In this document: in pieces, positions 42,762 to 51,094 of the stretch
How positions within the stretch are numbered: position 1 is the first letter of the stretch
How the letters are laid out: the number at the start of each line of letters is the position of its first letter
From: Micromonospora musae
GTDB taxonomy: Bacteria; Actinomycetota; Actinomycetes; Mycobacteriales; Micromonosporaceae
Direction: 5' to 3'
Assembly (NCBI RefSeq): GCF_003626635.1
Contig: NZ_RAZT01000021.1
Location: forward strand, 38,066 to 102,065
DNA length: 64,000 nucleotides
The notes under the pieces: generated by a model
The model's input: the letters and a program-made list of their open reading frames with translations, nothing else
Databases searched by the model: none
Told to the model about the DNA's origin: nothing
Made by a program: the position numbers and the translations under genes

Positions 42762-44823
42762 GGTCACTCCCGCCCGGCTCACCGGAGGGTACGGAGACCA
42801 CCGGCGGGGCGTCCGAGGGCGGCGCGCTGCGCGGCACCACGCGCGGGCCGCGGGCGGGGCCCCGCGAGAGCGTGGCGTCCAGCCGGGAGAGGTTCTTGTT
42901 CGCGGTCGAGGCGAGCTGCCACGGCACGCTGGTGACCATCACACCCGGCTCGAAGAGCAGCCGGGTCTTGAGCCGCAGGGCGCTCTGGTTGTGCAGCAGG
43001 TTCTCCCACCAGCGCCCGACCACGTACTCCGGGATGAAGACAGTGACGACGTCGCGGGGCGACTCCCGGCGGGTGTTGGCGACGAACCCGATGATCGGCC
43101 GGGTGATCTCCCGGTACGGCGAGTCGATCACGGTGAGCGGTACGGGCAGCTCCCGCCGCTCCCACTCCTCCTGAAGGTCGCGGGTGTCCTTCTCGTCCAC
43201 GTTCACCGTCACCGCGGTGAGGGTGTCCGGCCGGGTGGCCCGGGCGTACGCGATGGCCCGCAGCGTCGGCTGGTGCAGCTTGCTGACCAGGACGATCGCG
43301 TGGTTGCGGGCGGGCAGCACGGCGCGTCCCTCGTCCGGCGGCGTGAGCTCCTCCGCGACCCGGTCGTAGTGCCGTCGGATCGCCAGCATCAGCCCGTAGA
43401 TCACCGCCATCGCGGCGATCGCGATCCAGGCGCCGAGCAGGAACTTGGTGAGCAGCACGATCACCAGGACGGTGCCGGTCAGGCCCATGCCGAAGGCGTT
43501 GATGGCCCGGGAGCGGTGCATCCGGCGGCGCGCCTCCGGGTCCCGTTCGGTCTTCAGGTGTCGGTTCCAGTGCCGGATCATGCCGGCCTGGGAGACGGTG
43601 AACGAGACGAAGACCCCGACGATGTAGAGCTGGATCAGTCGGGTCACCTCGGCCTGGAAGCCGACGATCAGCACGATCGCGAAGGCGGCGAGGAAGAGGA
43701 TGCCGTTGGAGAAGGCCAGCCGGTCGCCCCGGGTGTGGAACTGCCGGGGCAGGAAGCGGTCCTGGGCGAGGATCGAGCCGAGCACCGGGAAGCCGTTGAA
43801 CGCGGTGTTCGCGGCCAGGAAGAGGATCAGGGCGGTCACCCCGGCCACCACGTAGAGCAGGATCGACCCCGAGCCGAAGACCGCCTCGCCGAGCTGGGTG
43901 GTGACCGTCTTCTGCACGTAGCCGTCCGGGCCGGAGACGATCTGCTTCACCGGATCCTCCACGAACTGGAGGTGGGTGAGCCGGGCCAGCCAGATGATTC
44001 CCACCAGCATGCTCACGGCGATTCCGCCGAGCAGCAGCAGGGTGGTGGCCGCGTTGCGGCTCTTCGGCGGCTTGAACGCGGGCACCCCGTTGGAGATCGC
44101 CTCGACACCGGTGAGCGCGGCCGCACCCGAGCTGAACGTCCGGAGCAGCAGGAAGATCAGAGCGAAGCCGGTCACGCTGTGCTCGGCCTGGATGACCAGG
44201 TCGGCGCTGGGCGCGCGCAGGTCGTCGCCGAGCACGAAGACCCGGATCAGGCCGGTGAGCAGCATCCCGCCGATCACGATCACGAAGCCGTAGGTGGGGA
44301 TCGCGAACGCCGTGCCCGACTCGCGCAGCCCGCGCAGGTTGACAGCGGTCAGCAGCACCACCGCGATCACCGCGATCATGACCTTGTGGGTGGCCACGAA
44401 GGGCACCACCGAACCGAGGTTCGCCACCCCGGAGGAGACCGACACGGCCACCGTCAGCACGTAGTCGACGAGCAGCGCGCTGGCCACCCCGAGGCCGAAC
44501 TTCGGCCCGAGGTTCACGGTGGCCACCTCGTAGTCCCCGCCGCCGGAGGGGTAGGCGTGCACGTTCTGCCGGTAGCTCGCCACCACCGTCAACATCACCA
44601 CGACCACGGCGAGCGCGATCCACGGCGAGAAGACGTAGGCCGAGGCGCCGGCGATCGACAGGGTCAGCAGGATCTCGTCAGGCGCGTACGCGACGCTGGA
44701 GAGCGCATCGGACGCGAAGACGGGCAGCGCGATGCGCTTCGGCAGGAGGGTGTGCTGGAGCCGGTCGGACCGGAACGGTCGACCGACGAGCAGCCGCTTC
44801 AGCAGCGAGGTGGGACTGGCCAC
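42754..44823 (-). CDS. KimA-like APC-superfamily permease (probable potassium importer)
   Basis: A 689-residue LeuT-fold transporter with about 12 helices (residues 30-490) and a 190-residue cytosolic C-terminal domain. N-terminal FASDALSSVAYAPDEIL and SYRQNVHAYPSGGGDYEVA match the KimA/YdaO type of APC proteins, of which B. subtilis KimA is a c-di-AMP-inhibited K+/H+ symporter. The two divergent TrkA genes next door support potassium transport. The GTG at 44821-44823 is chosen over a GTG 21 bp upstream because TACCCT lies 8 bp before it and homologues start near ASPTSLLKRLLVGRP. A leaderless start would leave no room for a ydaO riboswitch. Confidence 0.88.
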   Translation of the reverse strand: MASPTSLLKRLLVGRPFRSDRLQHTLLPKRIALPVFASDALSSVAYAPDEILLTLSIAGASAYVFSPWIALAVVVVMLTVVASYRQNVHAYPSGGGDYEVATVNLGPKFGLGVASALLVDYVLTVAVSVSSGVANLGSVVPFVATHKVMIAVIAVVLLTAVNLRGLRESGTAFAIPTYGFVIVIGGMLLTGLIRVFVLGDDLRAPSADLVIQAEHSVTGFALIFLLLRTFSSGAAALTGVEAISNGVPAFKPPKSRNAATTLLLLGGIAVSMLVGIIWLARLTHLQFVEDPVKQIVSGPDGYVQKTVTTQLGEAVFGSGSILLYVVAGVTALILFLAANTAFNGFPVLGSILAQDRFLPRQFHTRGDRLAFSNGILFLAAFAIVLIVGFQAEVTRLIQLYIVGVFVSFTVSQAGMIRHWNRHLKTERDPEARRRMHRSRAINAFGMGLTGTVLVIVLLTKFLLGAWIAIAAMAVIYGLMLAIRRHYDRVAEELTPPDEGRAVLPARNHAIVLVSKLHQPTLRAIAYARATRPDTLTAVTVNVDEKDTRDLQEEWERRELPVPLTVIDSPYREITRPIIGFVANTRRESPRDVVTVFIPEYVVGRWWENLLHNQSALRLKTRLLFEPGVMVTSVPWQLASTANKNLSRLDATLSRGPARGPRVVPRSAPPSDAPPVVSVPSGEPGGSDRG

Positions 44824-44831
44824 GAACGCCA

Positions 44832-44837
44832 AGGGTA
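44832..44837 (-). promoter_or_regulatory. -10 box TACCCT of the KimA-like gene
   Basis: TACCCT on the minus strand, 8 bp before the chosen GTG, without a Shine-Dalgarno. It would place the transcription start at or next to the start codon. Confidence 0.45.
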
Positions 44838-44981
44838 CGTCCACCGCGGCGGCGGCGTGGGGGTGGGCGATCGGCGCTGGTGCACGTGGGCGCGGTACCG
44901 TCGGTCCCCGTTCCCGGCCGGGACATGGCAGGCTCGCACTCGACGGGCCCGGGCGGACGGGCGCGCAGCTTGGGAGGAAGC

Positions 44982-45647
44982 GTGCATGTCGTGATCATGG
45001 GATGTGGGCGGGTCGGCTCGACCCTCGCCCACAGCCTGGAGTCCCGTGGGCACTCGATCGCCGTGATCGACCAGGACGCGGACGCCTTCCGCCGGCTGGG
45101 CCCGGACTTCGCCGGAGTCACGGTGACCGGCGCCGGTTTCGACGGGGACGTGCTGCGGCAGGCCGGCATCGAGCGGGCCGACGCGTTCGCGGCGGTCTCC
45201 AGCGGCGACAACTCCAACATCATCTCCGCCCGGCTGGCCCGGGAGACCTTCGGTGTGTCCCGGGTCGTGGCACGCATCTACGACCAGCGGCGGGCGCAGG
45301 TCTACGAGCGGCTCGGTATCCCCACCGTGGCGACCGTGCGGTGGACCGCCGACCGGATGCTGCGGCACCTCGTACCCGAGGGGAACGTCGAGATCTTCCG
45401 CGATCCCACCAGCACCGTCTCGATCGTCGAGGTGCCGGTGCACAAGGACTGGGTCGGCCGACCGGTGCGCGCCATCGAGGAGGCGGTCGGGGCGCGGGTG
45501 GCGTACCTGACCCGGTTCGGTATCGGCACGCTTCCCACGACGTCCACCGTGGTGCAGGAGGGTGACCAGATCTTCATGCTGGTCACCGACGACATTGTGG
45601 CGACGGTCACGTCGGCGGCGTCGCGGCCGCCGGAAGGAGGGCACTGA
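44982..45647 (+). CDS. trkA: TrkA-family potassium uptake regulator (first of pair)
   Basis: A 221-residue RCK protein. The N-terminal Rossmann domain has MGCGRVGSTLA (6-16) and the acidic adenosine-binding site in VIDQD; the C-terminal TrkA-C domain (about 140-221) follows. Such proteins gate Trk/Ktr-type potassium transporters and bind NAD(H), ATP or c-di-AMP. The GTG at 44982 has GGGAGGA about 4-8 nt upstream; an earlier in-frame start would precede the Rossmann strand with unconserved sequence. The second TrkA gene starts 3 bp after the stop. The M. tuberculosis equivalents are ceoB/ceoC. No TrkH-type channel is in the window, so the divergent KimA-like permease is the likely partner. Confidence 0.94.
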   Translation: MHVVIMGCGRVGSTLAHSLESRGHSIAVIDQDADAFRRLGPDFAGVTVTGAGFDGDVLRQAGIERADAFAAVSSGDNSNIISARLARETFGVSRVVARIYDQRRAQVYERLGIPTVATVRWTADRMLRHLVPEGNVEIFRDPTSTVSIVEVPVHKDWVGRPVRAIEEAVGARVAYLTRFGIGTLPTTSTVVQEGDQIFMLVTDDIVATVTSAASRPPEGGH

Positions 45648-45650
45648 GCC

Positions 45651-46340
45651 ATGCGGGTCGCCATCGCCGGCGCCGGCAACGTGGGGCGGTCGATCGCCCA
45701 GGAGTTGATCGACAACGGCCACCAGGTGATGCTCATCGAGCGGCAGCCCAAGATGCTGCGACCGGAGCGGGTGCCCACCGCCGAGTGGGTCCTCGCCGAC
45801 GCGTGCGAGCTGACCAGCCTGGAGGAGGCGGACATCGCCGGCTGCGACGTGGTGGTCGCGGCCACCGGCGACGACAAGGTCAACCTGGTGGTGTCGCTGC
45901 TGGCCAAGACCGAGTTCGCGGTGCCCCGGGTGGTCGCCCGGGTGAACCGGGCCGAGAACGAGTGGCTCTTCACCGAGCAGTGGGGCGTCGACGTGGCGGT
46001 GAGCAAGCCCCGCGTGATGGCCGCGCTGGTCGAGGAGGCCGTCACCGTCGGCGACCTGGTCCGGCTGATGACCTTCCGGCAGGGCGAGGCGAACCTGGTG
46101 GAGATCACCCTGCCACCGACCGCGCCCTACGTCGGCCAGCCGATCCACGCGGTGCCGCTGCCTCGCGACGCGGCGCTGGTGGCGATCGTGCGCGGCAAGC
46201 GGGTGCTGGTGCCCAGCCCGGACGACCCGATCGAGGCCGGCGACGAGCTGATCTTCGTGTGCACCGCCGAGGTGGAGGACGACGTCCGCGCGGTGATCCT
46301 CGGACCGGACAGCGTGCAGCGCACCCGCGGGGGCAGCTGA
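45651..46340 (+). CDS. TrkA-family potassium uptake regulator (second of pair)
   Basis: A 229-residue RCK protein with Rossmann motif IAGAGNVGRSIA (4-15), acidic partner in LIERQ, and a TrkA-C domain at about 140-220 (LPPTAPYVGQPIHAVPLP). It follows the first trkA by 3 bp, with GGAAGGAGGG in the end of that gene as ribosome binding site, so the two are co-translated and probably form a hetero-oligomer. Two complete RCK proteins beside an APC permease is the standard actinobacterial layout. It ends at a hairpin shared with the convergent DUF3159 gene. Confidence 0.94.
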   Translation: MRVAIAGAGNVGRSIAQELIDNGHQVMLIERQPKMLRPERVPTAEWVLADACELTSLEEADIAGCDVVVAATGDDKVNLVVSLLAKTEFAVPRVVARVNRAENEWLFTEQWGVDVAVSKPRVMAALVEEAVTVGDLVRLMTFRQGEANLVEITLPPTAPYVGQPIHAVPLPRDAALVAIVRGKRVLVPSPDDPIEAGDELIFVCTAEVEDDVRAVILGPDSVQRTRGGS

Positions 46341-46351
46341 CCCGGATCGCT

Positions 46352-46378
46352 CGCGCCGCCTCGACTCGGGGCGGCGCG
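46352..46378. terminator. Hairpin between the trkA pair and the DUF3159 gene
   Basis: Arms CGCGCCGCC / GGCGGCGCG (9 bp, perfect) with a 9-nt loop lie between convergent genes. No T-tract. Confidence 0.4.
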
Positions 46379-46392
46379 GGCCACGGGGCCGG

Positions 46393-47076
46393 TCAGCTAC
46401 CGGGCAGCGGCTCCGGAGTCGCCTCCCGGGTCACCCGCCGGACCGTCCAGACGGTGATGAGCAGCAGGAGCGCGTACGGCGGGTAGCCCAGCAGCAGCCG
46501 GGCCACGCCGAGCGCGGTGTCCTGGTGGGCGAGGTAGAGCCCCGCCTGCACGCCGACCTTCGCCAGCCACACCACTCCCCAGAGCACGGTCAGCCCGGTG
46601 AAGGTGCGGACCAGCCGTGGGTCGTCCCGCCACTCGGAGCGTCCCTTGGCGACCAGCACCGACCAGATCCAGCCCACCAGCGGCTGGCGGATGGCGGCGG
46701 AGAGCAGCAGGGCGAGCCCGTAGCCGACGCCGTAGAGGATGCCGGGCAGGTAGAAGTCCCGCTCGTCACCGGTGCGCCAGGCGATGGCCGCGCCGATGGC
46801 GATGCCGAAGAGCCCGTTGACGGCGTGCCGGATCGGGCGACGCTGGGCCAGCCGGAGCCCGGCGATCAACAGCGCCACCGCCACCGAGGCGATCACCGCG
46901 GGGCGCAGCTCGCCGATGACGTTGGCGATCACGAAGACCACCACGGGGATGCTGGATTCGACCAGCCCCCGCCAGCCGCCGAGCTGGTCGGCCATCTGCT
47001 CGGCGATGGTGGGCAGCCGCTCCTCGTCCGGCGAACCGGTCTCCGACGAAACGGCGCGGTCCTGTCCGGTGGTCAT
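46393..47076 (-). CDS. DUF3159 family membrane protein
   Basis: A 227-residue integral membrane protein with about six helices, of the actinobacterial DUF3159 family. Signature stretches are EQMADQLGGWRGLVESSIPVVVF near the N-terminus, RPIRHAVNGLFGIAIGA, YLPGILYGVGYG and RTFTGLTVLWG. It has no catalytic motif and its role is unknown. The ATG has GGGGAG upstream. It follows the OB-fold gene by 23 bp on the same strand, in the order conserved in mycobacteria (DUF3159, OB-fold, DUF3710, dut), so co-transcription is likely. Confidence 0.9.
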   Translation of the reverse strand: MTTGQDRAVSSETGSPDEERLPTIAEQMADQLGGWRGLVESSIPVVVFVIANVIGELRPAVIASVAVALLIAGLRLAQRRPIRHAVNGLFGIAIGAAIAWRTGDERDFYLPGILYGVGYGLALLLSAAIRQPLVGWIWSVLVAKGRSEWRDDPRLVRTFTGLTVLWGVVWLAKVGVQAGLYLAHQDTALGVARLLLGYPPYALLLLITVWTVRRVTREATPEPLPGS

Positions 47077-47099
47077 CGGCTCCCCTGGCGTCCGCGCGG

Positions 47100-47480
47100 T
47101 CACTTCGGCAGGTCCAGCTCGTAGTACGGGTTGTAGATGACCTTGCGGTCGTCGCGTACGGCGACTCGGCCCCGCGCGGTCAGGTGCCGCCCCGGCTCGA
47201 TGCCGGCGATGTGCCGGCGTCCCAGCCAGACCAGTGTCACCACGTCGCTGCCGTCGTAGAGGTCCGCCTCGAGCGTGGGCAGGTTGGTCCGCGGCGTGTA
47301 GACCACGGTGCGCAGCCGACCGCTGACCGAGACCACCTGGCCCCGGGAGCACTGCAGGGCCGGCACACCGCCGCACTCCGCGCTCTCCCGCTGCAACTCC
47401 TGCGCCTCGATCTCGGCCTCGCTGGCGGTGAGCCGGTGCAGGATGCGCCGCAGCGACCCTCGGCTCTCGTCGGTGGTCAT
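47100..47480 (-). CDS. OB-fold nucleic-acid-binding protein (126 aa)
   Basis: A small cytosolic OB-fold protein. The N-terminal 35 residues are helical (RRILHRLTASEAEIEAQEL), then an OB barrel runs from about 45 to 120 with VVSVSGRLRTVVY, LEADLYDGSDVVTLVWLGRR and RGRVAVRDDRKVIYNPYYEL, the wording of tRNA-anticodon-type OB folds. Nucleic-acid binding is predicted from the fold; no target is known. Two cysteines (ECGG, QCSRG) are of uncertain meaning. It lies between DUF3159 and DUF3710 genes in the conserved order. Confidence 0.88.
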   Translation of the reverse strand: MTTDESRGSLRRILHRLTASEAEIEAQELQRESAECGGVPALQCSRGQVVSVSGRLRTVVYTPRTNLPTLEADLYDGSDVVTLVWLGRRHIAGIEPGRHLTARGRVAVRDDRKVIYNPYYELDLPK

Positions 47481-47604
47481 GGACCCCGCGTCACCCTCTC
47501 AATGCTGGCCGGCCGCGCCGACACCGGTCCGGTCCCGGCGTCGCCGGGACCGTCCCGCCAGCGTACGCCGATCCGCTCGGTTCCGGCGGGTCGGCGATGC
47601 CCGG

Positions 47605-48282
47605 TCAGACCTGTCGCGGCTGCTCGGTCGGGCGTCCGCCGTCCGGGTTGGCGGCCGCCGACTCGTCGGTGGCCTCGCGCGGCAACCGCAGCGGCAGCGG
47701 CTCACGCACCGGCTTGGCCTCCTGCCCCCGGTCCACCACCAGCCCCTCCAGGCAGACGGCCAGCGGGCCGGCAGCCACCGGATCCACCGCCGCCGCGCCC
47801 TGGAAGACGCCGCGCACCATCCACCGCGGGCCGTCGATGCCCACGAACCGCAGGTCGGTCGGGCCGTCCGGGGTCCGCACCTGGGCCCGCAGCTCGGGGC
47901 CGTACTCGCCCTCGACCTCCTGGGTCGCGGCGCCGTCGGCGAGCAGCGACTGGCGGATCTCCTCCCGCACCTCGTCCCAGATCCCCTCGGACCGGGGCGC
48001 GGCGAAGACACCGAGCTGCAGCGCGTTCTGCCCGTGCACCAGCACGACCTGCTGGACCACGCCCTGCTGGTCGGCCTGCACCCGCACCTCGACGTCGGCG
48101 ATGGCGGGGATGTGCAGGCTGCCCAGGTCCAGCCGCGCCACGTCGGACGGCGCCTCGGAGATGTCGTAGGGGCCGCGGCCGGAGACCGGCGAGGCGGTCT
48201 CCTCGGCCTGGAGGTCCTCGAGGACCTCGGTGCTCCGCTCGTCACCGGCGTGCCGCTCGGCACGCTTCCGGGAGAAGATCAC
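47605..48282 (-). CDS. DUF3710 family protein
   Basis: A 225-residue soluble protein of the actinobacterial DUF3710 family. A charged N-terminus (FSRKRAER) and acidic linker precede a conserved domain with GPYDISEAP, LDLGSLHIP, AAPRSEGIWDEVREEI, LRFVGIDGPRWMVRGVFQG and an RG(QE)AKPVREPLPLRLP tail. No catalytic residues are evident. Conserved placement next to dut suggests a housekeeping role. The GTG at 48280-48282 has GGAGGG upstream, 25 bp after the dut stop; an operon with dut is likely. Confidence 0.9.
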   Translation of the reverse strand: MIFSRKRAERHAGDERSTEVLEDLQAEETASPVSGRGPYDISEAPSDVARLDLGSLHIPAIADVEVRVQADQQGVVQQVVLVHGQNALQLGVFAAPRSEGIWDEVREEIRQSLLADGAATQEVEGEYGPELRAQVRTPDGPTDLRFVGIDGPRWMVRGVFQGAAAVDPVAAGPLAVCLEGLVVDRGQEAKPVREPLPLRLPREATDESAAANPDGGRPTEQPRQV

Positions 48283-48307
48283 TGCGCCCGCCCTCCGCTG
48301 TTCGCCT

Positions 48308-48820
48308 TCAACCTGTCACTTCCTCGCTGCGCCGCTCGTCCCCGGACGGGTCGGTCGGCGCCGGCACCAGGCCGGCGTGCCCGCCGGTGGAGCCGTGCCC
48401 GCCCGTCCCGCGCGGGGAGGGGGCCAGCTCCGCCACCGGCTGGAACTCCGCCCGCGCCACCCGCTGCAGAACGAGCTGGGCGATCCGGTCGCCCCGGGAG
48501 ATCTTCGCCGAAGCGAGCCGATCATGGTTGATCAGGTTCACCATGATCTCCCCCCGGTAACCGGCGTCGACCGTACCGGGCGCGTTGAGCACCGTCACAC
48601 CGAGCCTGGCCGCGAGCCCCGACCGGGGGTGGACCAGGCCCACGTACCCCTCCGGCAGGGCGATCGCCACGCCGGTCGGGACCAGGGCACGGCCGCTGGG
48701 CGGCAGCTCCACGTCGACGGCGGCCAGCAGGTCGGCCCCGGCGTCGCCGGGATGGGCGTACGCCGGCAGCGGCAGCTCCGGGTCGAGCTGCCGTACGGGC
48801 ACGGGTACGACGTCGGTCAC
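48308..48820 (-). CDS. dut: Deoxyuridine 5'-triphosphate nucleotidohydrolase
   Basis: Trimeric dUTPase that hydrolyses dUTP to dUMP and keeps uracil out of DNA. All five motifs are present: PGDAGADL, PRSGLA, GTVDAGYRGEIMVNL, GDRIAQLVLQ and the C-terminal RGTGGHGSTGGH, where His replaces the Phe seen in many species, as in the mycobacterial enzyme. The GTG at 48818-48820 is chosen: AGAGGGAA lies upstream and it opens the conserved fold, while an upstream ATG adds an unrelated 13 residues. It is first of the dut-DUF3710-OB-DUF3159 strand run and is divergent from DUF3093, its conserved neighbour. Confidence 0.96.
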   Translation of the reverse strand: MTDVVPVPVRQLDPELPLPAYAHPGDAGADLLAAVDVELPPSGRALVPTGVAIALPEGYVGLVHPRSGLAARLGVTVLNAPGTVDAGYRGEIMVNLINHDRLASAKISRGDRIAQLVLQRVARAEFQPVAELAPSPRGTGGHGSTGGHAGLVPAPTDPSGDERRSEEVTG

Positions 48821-48889
48821 GGTTCCCTCTTCCGTCGGGTACGGCGGTGACCCTGCCATCCTGCCGGGTGGCGCGGCCTCCGTCCGCCG

Positions 48890-48895
48890 TACCCT
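48890..48895 (+). promoter_or_regulatory. -10 box TACCCT of the DUF3093 gene
   Basis: TACCCT, 6-bp spacer, GTG start, no Shine-Dalgarno: leaderless promoter, divergent from dut. Confidence 0.5.
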
Positions 48896-48901
48896 CGGAC
48901 T

Positions 48902-49402
48902 GTGAGCCTGTCGCCGTCCTCATCCTCCTCGGCGCCGCCCGCCGTGCGCCGCGCCGAGCACTCCGAGCGGCTCTTCCTGCCCTGGTGGCTGTGGCTGGGC
49001 GGGCTGACGGCCGCCGGTCTGCTCGCCGTCGAGGTCTGGATGGGCGCGCCCGGGGTGCGGGCCTGGCTTCCGTTCGTGGTGCTGCTGCCCGTCACCGCGC
49101 TGGGCCTCTGGTGGCTCGGCCGGATCCGGGTCGCGGTCCACGCCGGCGAGCTCCTCGTCGACGACGCCCGCCTTCCGGTGCGGTACGTCGCGGACGTGGT
49201 GCCGCTCGACGCCGCGGGCCGTCGGGAGGTGCTCGGCGTGGGCGCCGACCCGCTGGCGTTCGTGGTGCAGCGTCCCTGGCTCGGCAGCGCCGTCCAGGTG
49301 GTGCTGGACGACCCGGACGACCCCACCCCGTTCTGGGTGGTGAGCACCCGACGCCCGGTGGAGCTGGCCGAGGCGATCCTGGCCGCCCGCGACGCCGGCT
49401 GA
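48902..49402 (+). CDS. DUF3093 family membrane protein
   Basis: A 166-residue protein with two adjacent membrane helices (about 27-44 and 52-72) and a soluble C-terminal domain. Family wording is clear: ERLFLPWWLWLGGL, then GELLVDDARLPVRYVADV and DPTPFWVVSTRRP. Function unknown. It is always next to dut in actinobacteria, as here (divergent, about 80 bp apart). A TACCCT box 6 bp before the GTG sets the start. Confidence 0.9.
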   Translation: MSLSPSSSSSAPPAVRRAEHSERLFLPWWLWLGGLTAAGLLAVEVWMGAPGVRAWLPFVVLLPVTALGLWWLGRIRVAVHAGELLVDDARLPVRYVADVVPLDAAGRREVLGVGADPLAFVVQRPWLGSAVQVVLDDPDDPTPFWVVSTRRPVELAEAILAARDAG

Positions 49403-49460
49403 ACGCGCGGCGCACCGGCCGGCGAGGTCGGTGGGCGGCCCGCTGCGCCGGCCCGGTGGA

Positions 49461-50249
49461 TCAGGGGGCACCGGGCAGCGAACGCGGCGGAACGGAGAGC
49501 TCCCGGCGCCTGCGCCGGAGGTCGTCGCGGACCTGGTCGCCGAGCCCCCTGGTGGCCCGACGGTTGAGGTAGCTGGCCACGGCCGCCCCGGTCAGGAACG
49601 GTCCCAGCGTGGTGAGGTTGCGCCCGAAGCGCCGCAGCAGGGTGTCGCGCAGCTCCCGGCGGGCCGCGGTGCCGAGCACCGCGCCGACGCCGGCGCCGGG
49701 CATCATCGGGTTGATTCCGCGTTGGGCGGCCCACGCCTGCACCAGGGCGAGCGCGCGCTGACCCCGTGCGGCGGGGAGGACGACGCCGTACACCTCGTGC
49801 AGCTCGCCGATGAGCTTCAGTTCGATCGCCACCACGGCGACCGTCTCGGCCGCCAGCAGCACCGGGGCGGAGAGCAGGGTGGGCGTGACCGTCCACTCCA
49901 CGGCGGCCACCCCGCCGCCGGCGGCGCCCACTCCGGCGGTCGCGCGGGCGGCGTTGCGTACCAGACGATCGGCGATGGCCTCGTCGTCCAGGCCCTCGAA
50001 GTGCCGTCGCAGGGTGGCCAGATCCCGGATCGGCACGTGCGGGGCGACCTCGGTGACGGTGTCGACCATCCAGCGGACGGCGGCCCGGGGCTTGAAGAGG
50101 TCACCCAGTCCGCGGCGCCGGGCCTGGCCGATCAGCCGGCCGAGCAGCTGCCGCCGTCGGGCGGGCTCGATGTCGTCGGCGGTCAACGCCGCGACGGTGG
50201 CGCCCAGCTCGGCCGGATCGCGCTCCGGGGCGTCGCCTCGCTCGCTCAT
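49461..50249 (-). CDS. EcsC-like family protein (262 aa)
   Basis: A 262-residue protein with a central Ala/Gly-rich segment that may insert in membranes (about 107-140, AGVGAAGGGVAAVEWTV...LLAAETVAVVAIEL) and a basic C-terminus (RDDLRRRRREL). The pattern of helices and the LIGELHEVYGV and TLLRRFGRN stretches resemble EcsC-domain proteins, though the match is by eye. Function unknown. The ATG has GGGAGGTCGAGG upstream. It stands alone between DUF3093 and DUF4193 and is the one gene in this stretch that I cannot place in the mycobacterial order. Confidence 0.65.
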   Translation of the reverse strand: MSERGDAPERDPAELGATVAALTADDIEPARRRQLLGRLIGQARRRGLGDLFKPRAAVRWMVDTVTEVAPHVPIRDLATLRRHFEGLDDEAIADRLVRNAARATAGVGAAGGGVAAVEWTVTPTLLSAPVLLAAETVAVVAIELKLIGELHEVYGVVLPAARGQRALALVQAWAAQRGINPMMPGAGVGAVLGTAARRELRDTLLRRFGRNLTTLGPFLTGAAVASYLNRRATRGLGDQVRDDLRRRRRELSVPPRSLPGAP

Positions 50250-50379
50250 CGACCTCGACCTCCCGGATCGCTGGTTCGGCTACCCGTTCCGAGTCAAGCA
50301 GGTCCCCACCCGTGGCGCATGACGACGCCGACAGCGGCGGCCTCGATCGGGAGGCCGCCGCCGATTGAAATGATGAAGG

Positions 50380-50676
50380 TCAGACGCACTCGCGGCAGAT
50401 GAGGTCGCCGTTGCGCTCGACCGCCAGCTGGCTGCGGTGGTGCACCAGAAAGCAGCGGGCACAGCGGAACTCGTCCTGCTGCATCGGCAGCACCTTGACC
50501 GTGAGCTCCTCGTCGGCCAGATCGGCTCCGGGCAGCTCGAAGCTCTCGGCCACCTCGGCCTCGTCGACGTCCACGGCGCCCGACTGTGAGTCGACGCGCC
50601 GGGCCTTGAGCTCTTCCAGGCTGTCCTCGCCGAGGTCGACCTCGTCGCGACGCGGGGCGTCGTAGTCGGTGGCCAT
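50380..50676 (-). CDS. DUF4193 family zinc-ribbon protein (98 aa)
   Basis: A 98-residue actinobacterial protein with an acidic N-terminus (DYDAPRRDEVDLGEDSLEELK) and a C-terminal zinc ribbon: CARC near 73-76 and CREC near 94-97, separated by FLVHHRSQLAVERNGDLI. The acidic region plus zinc ribbon suggests contact with RNA polymerase or another nucleic-acid machine, but this is conjecture. The ATG at 50674-50676 has GGGAGAG 8 nt upstream; the longer open frame is not conserved in character. It is divergent from the LytR_C gene as in mycobacteria. Confidence 0.9.
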   Translation of the reverse strand: MATDYDAPRRDEVDLGEDSLEELKARRVDSQSGAVDVDEAEVAESFELPGADLADEELTVKVLPMQQDEFRCARCFLVHHRSQLAVERNGDLICRECV

Positions 50677-51094
50677 CGGTTTCACTCTCCCATATCGATG
50701 TGGTCGTACGGTTGTAACGCCGGACGACGCTGTTCCGGTTCCGCTGGCCGGCCACCCGTTGTGTCGGTCACCCGACCCGACGACCAGTAGTCGGTCGAGG
50801 CCGCCAGAGAAACTCCCCCAGCGAGCGCGGTACCTTACCCCCCGTTCGGGCGAGGCATGTATACCGCCCTCGTGGCAGAGATGTACGCCCCCGCACGGGA
50901 AGTTGTTCCCAATGTGACTCAGGCGACACGAAGATAGGGGTAGTAGTACCTGGTTCATGGGCGGCGCGCCGCCATGTCCGGCTGTTTCCACGCGACGGTC
51001 GGACAACCGTTAACCTCAGCGGCGTACCCGACGGCCGGGGCGGCACTTTCGCCGTCGGCCGCCGCCACCCATGTGAAGTCCGGGGAGCGCCCAG
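50677..51094. other. 418-bp non-coding divergent promoter region
   Basis: No gene is seen between the DUF4193 and LytR_C starts. The region holds a TATACA-like hexamer on the minus strand near 50870, a short palindrome GGGAA-gttg-TTCCC at 50899-50912, and a run TAGGGGTAGTAGTACC near 50935. It is long for two small genes and may contain distal promoters, an operator or a small RNA; none can be demonstrated from the sequence. Confidence 0.5.

Noticed and set aside
42505..44994. 829-codon open frame opposite the KimA-like permease gene
   Set aside because: Shadow of the high-GC third-codon bias: the antisense product is a low-complexity Gly/Arg/His mix, and the sense frame encodes a recognisable transporter.
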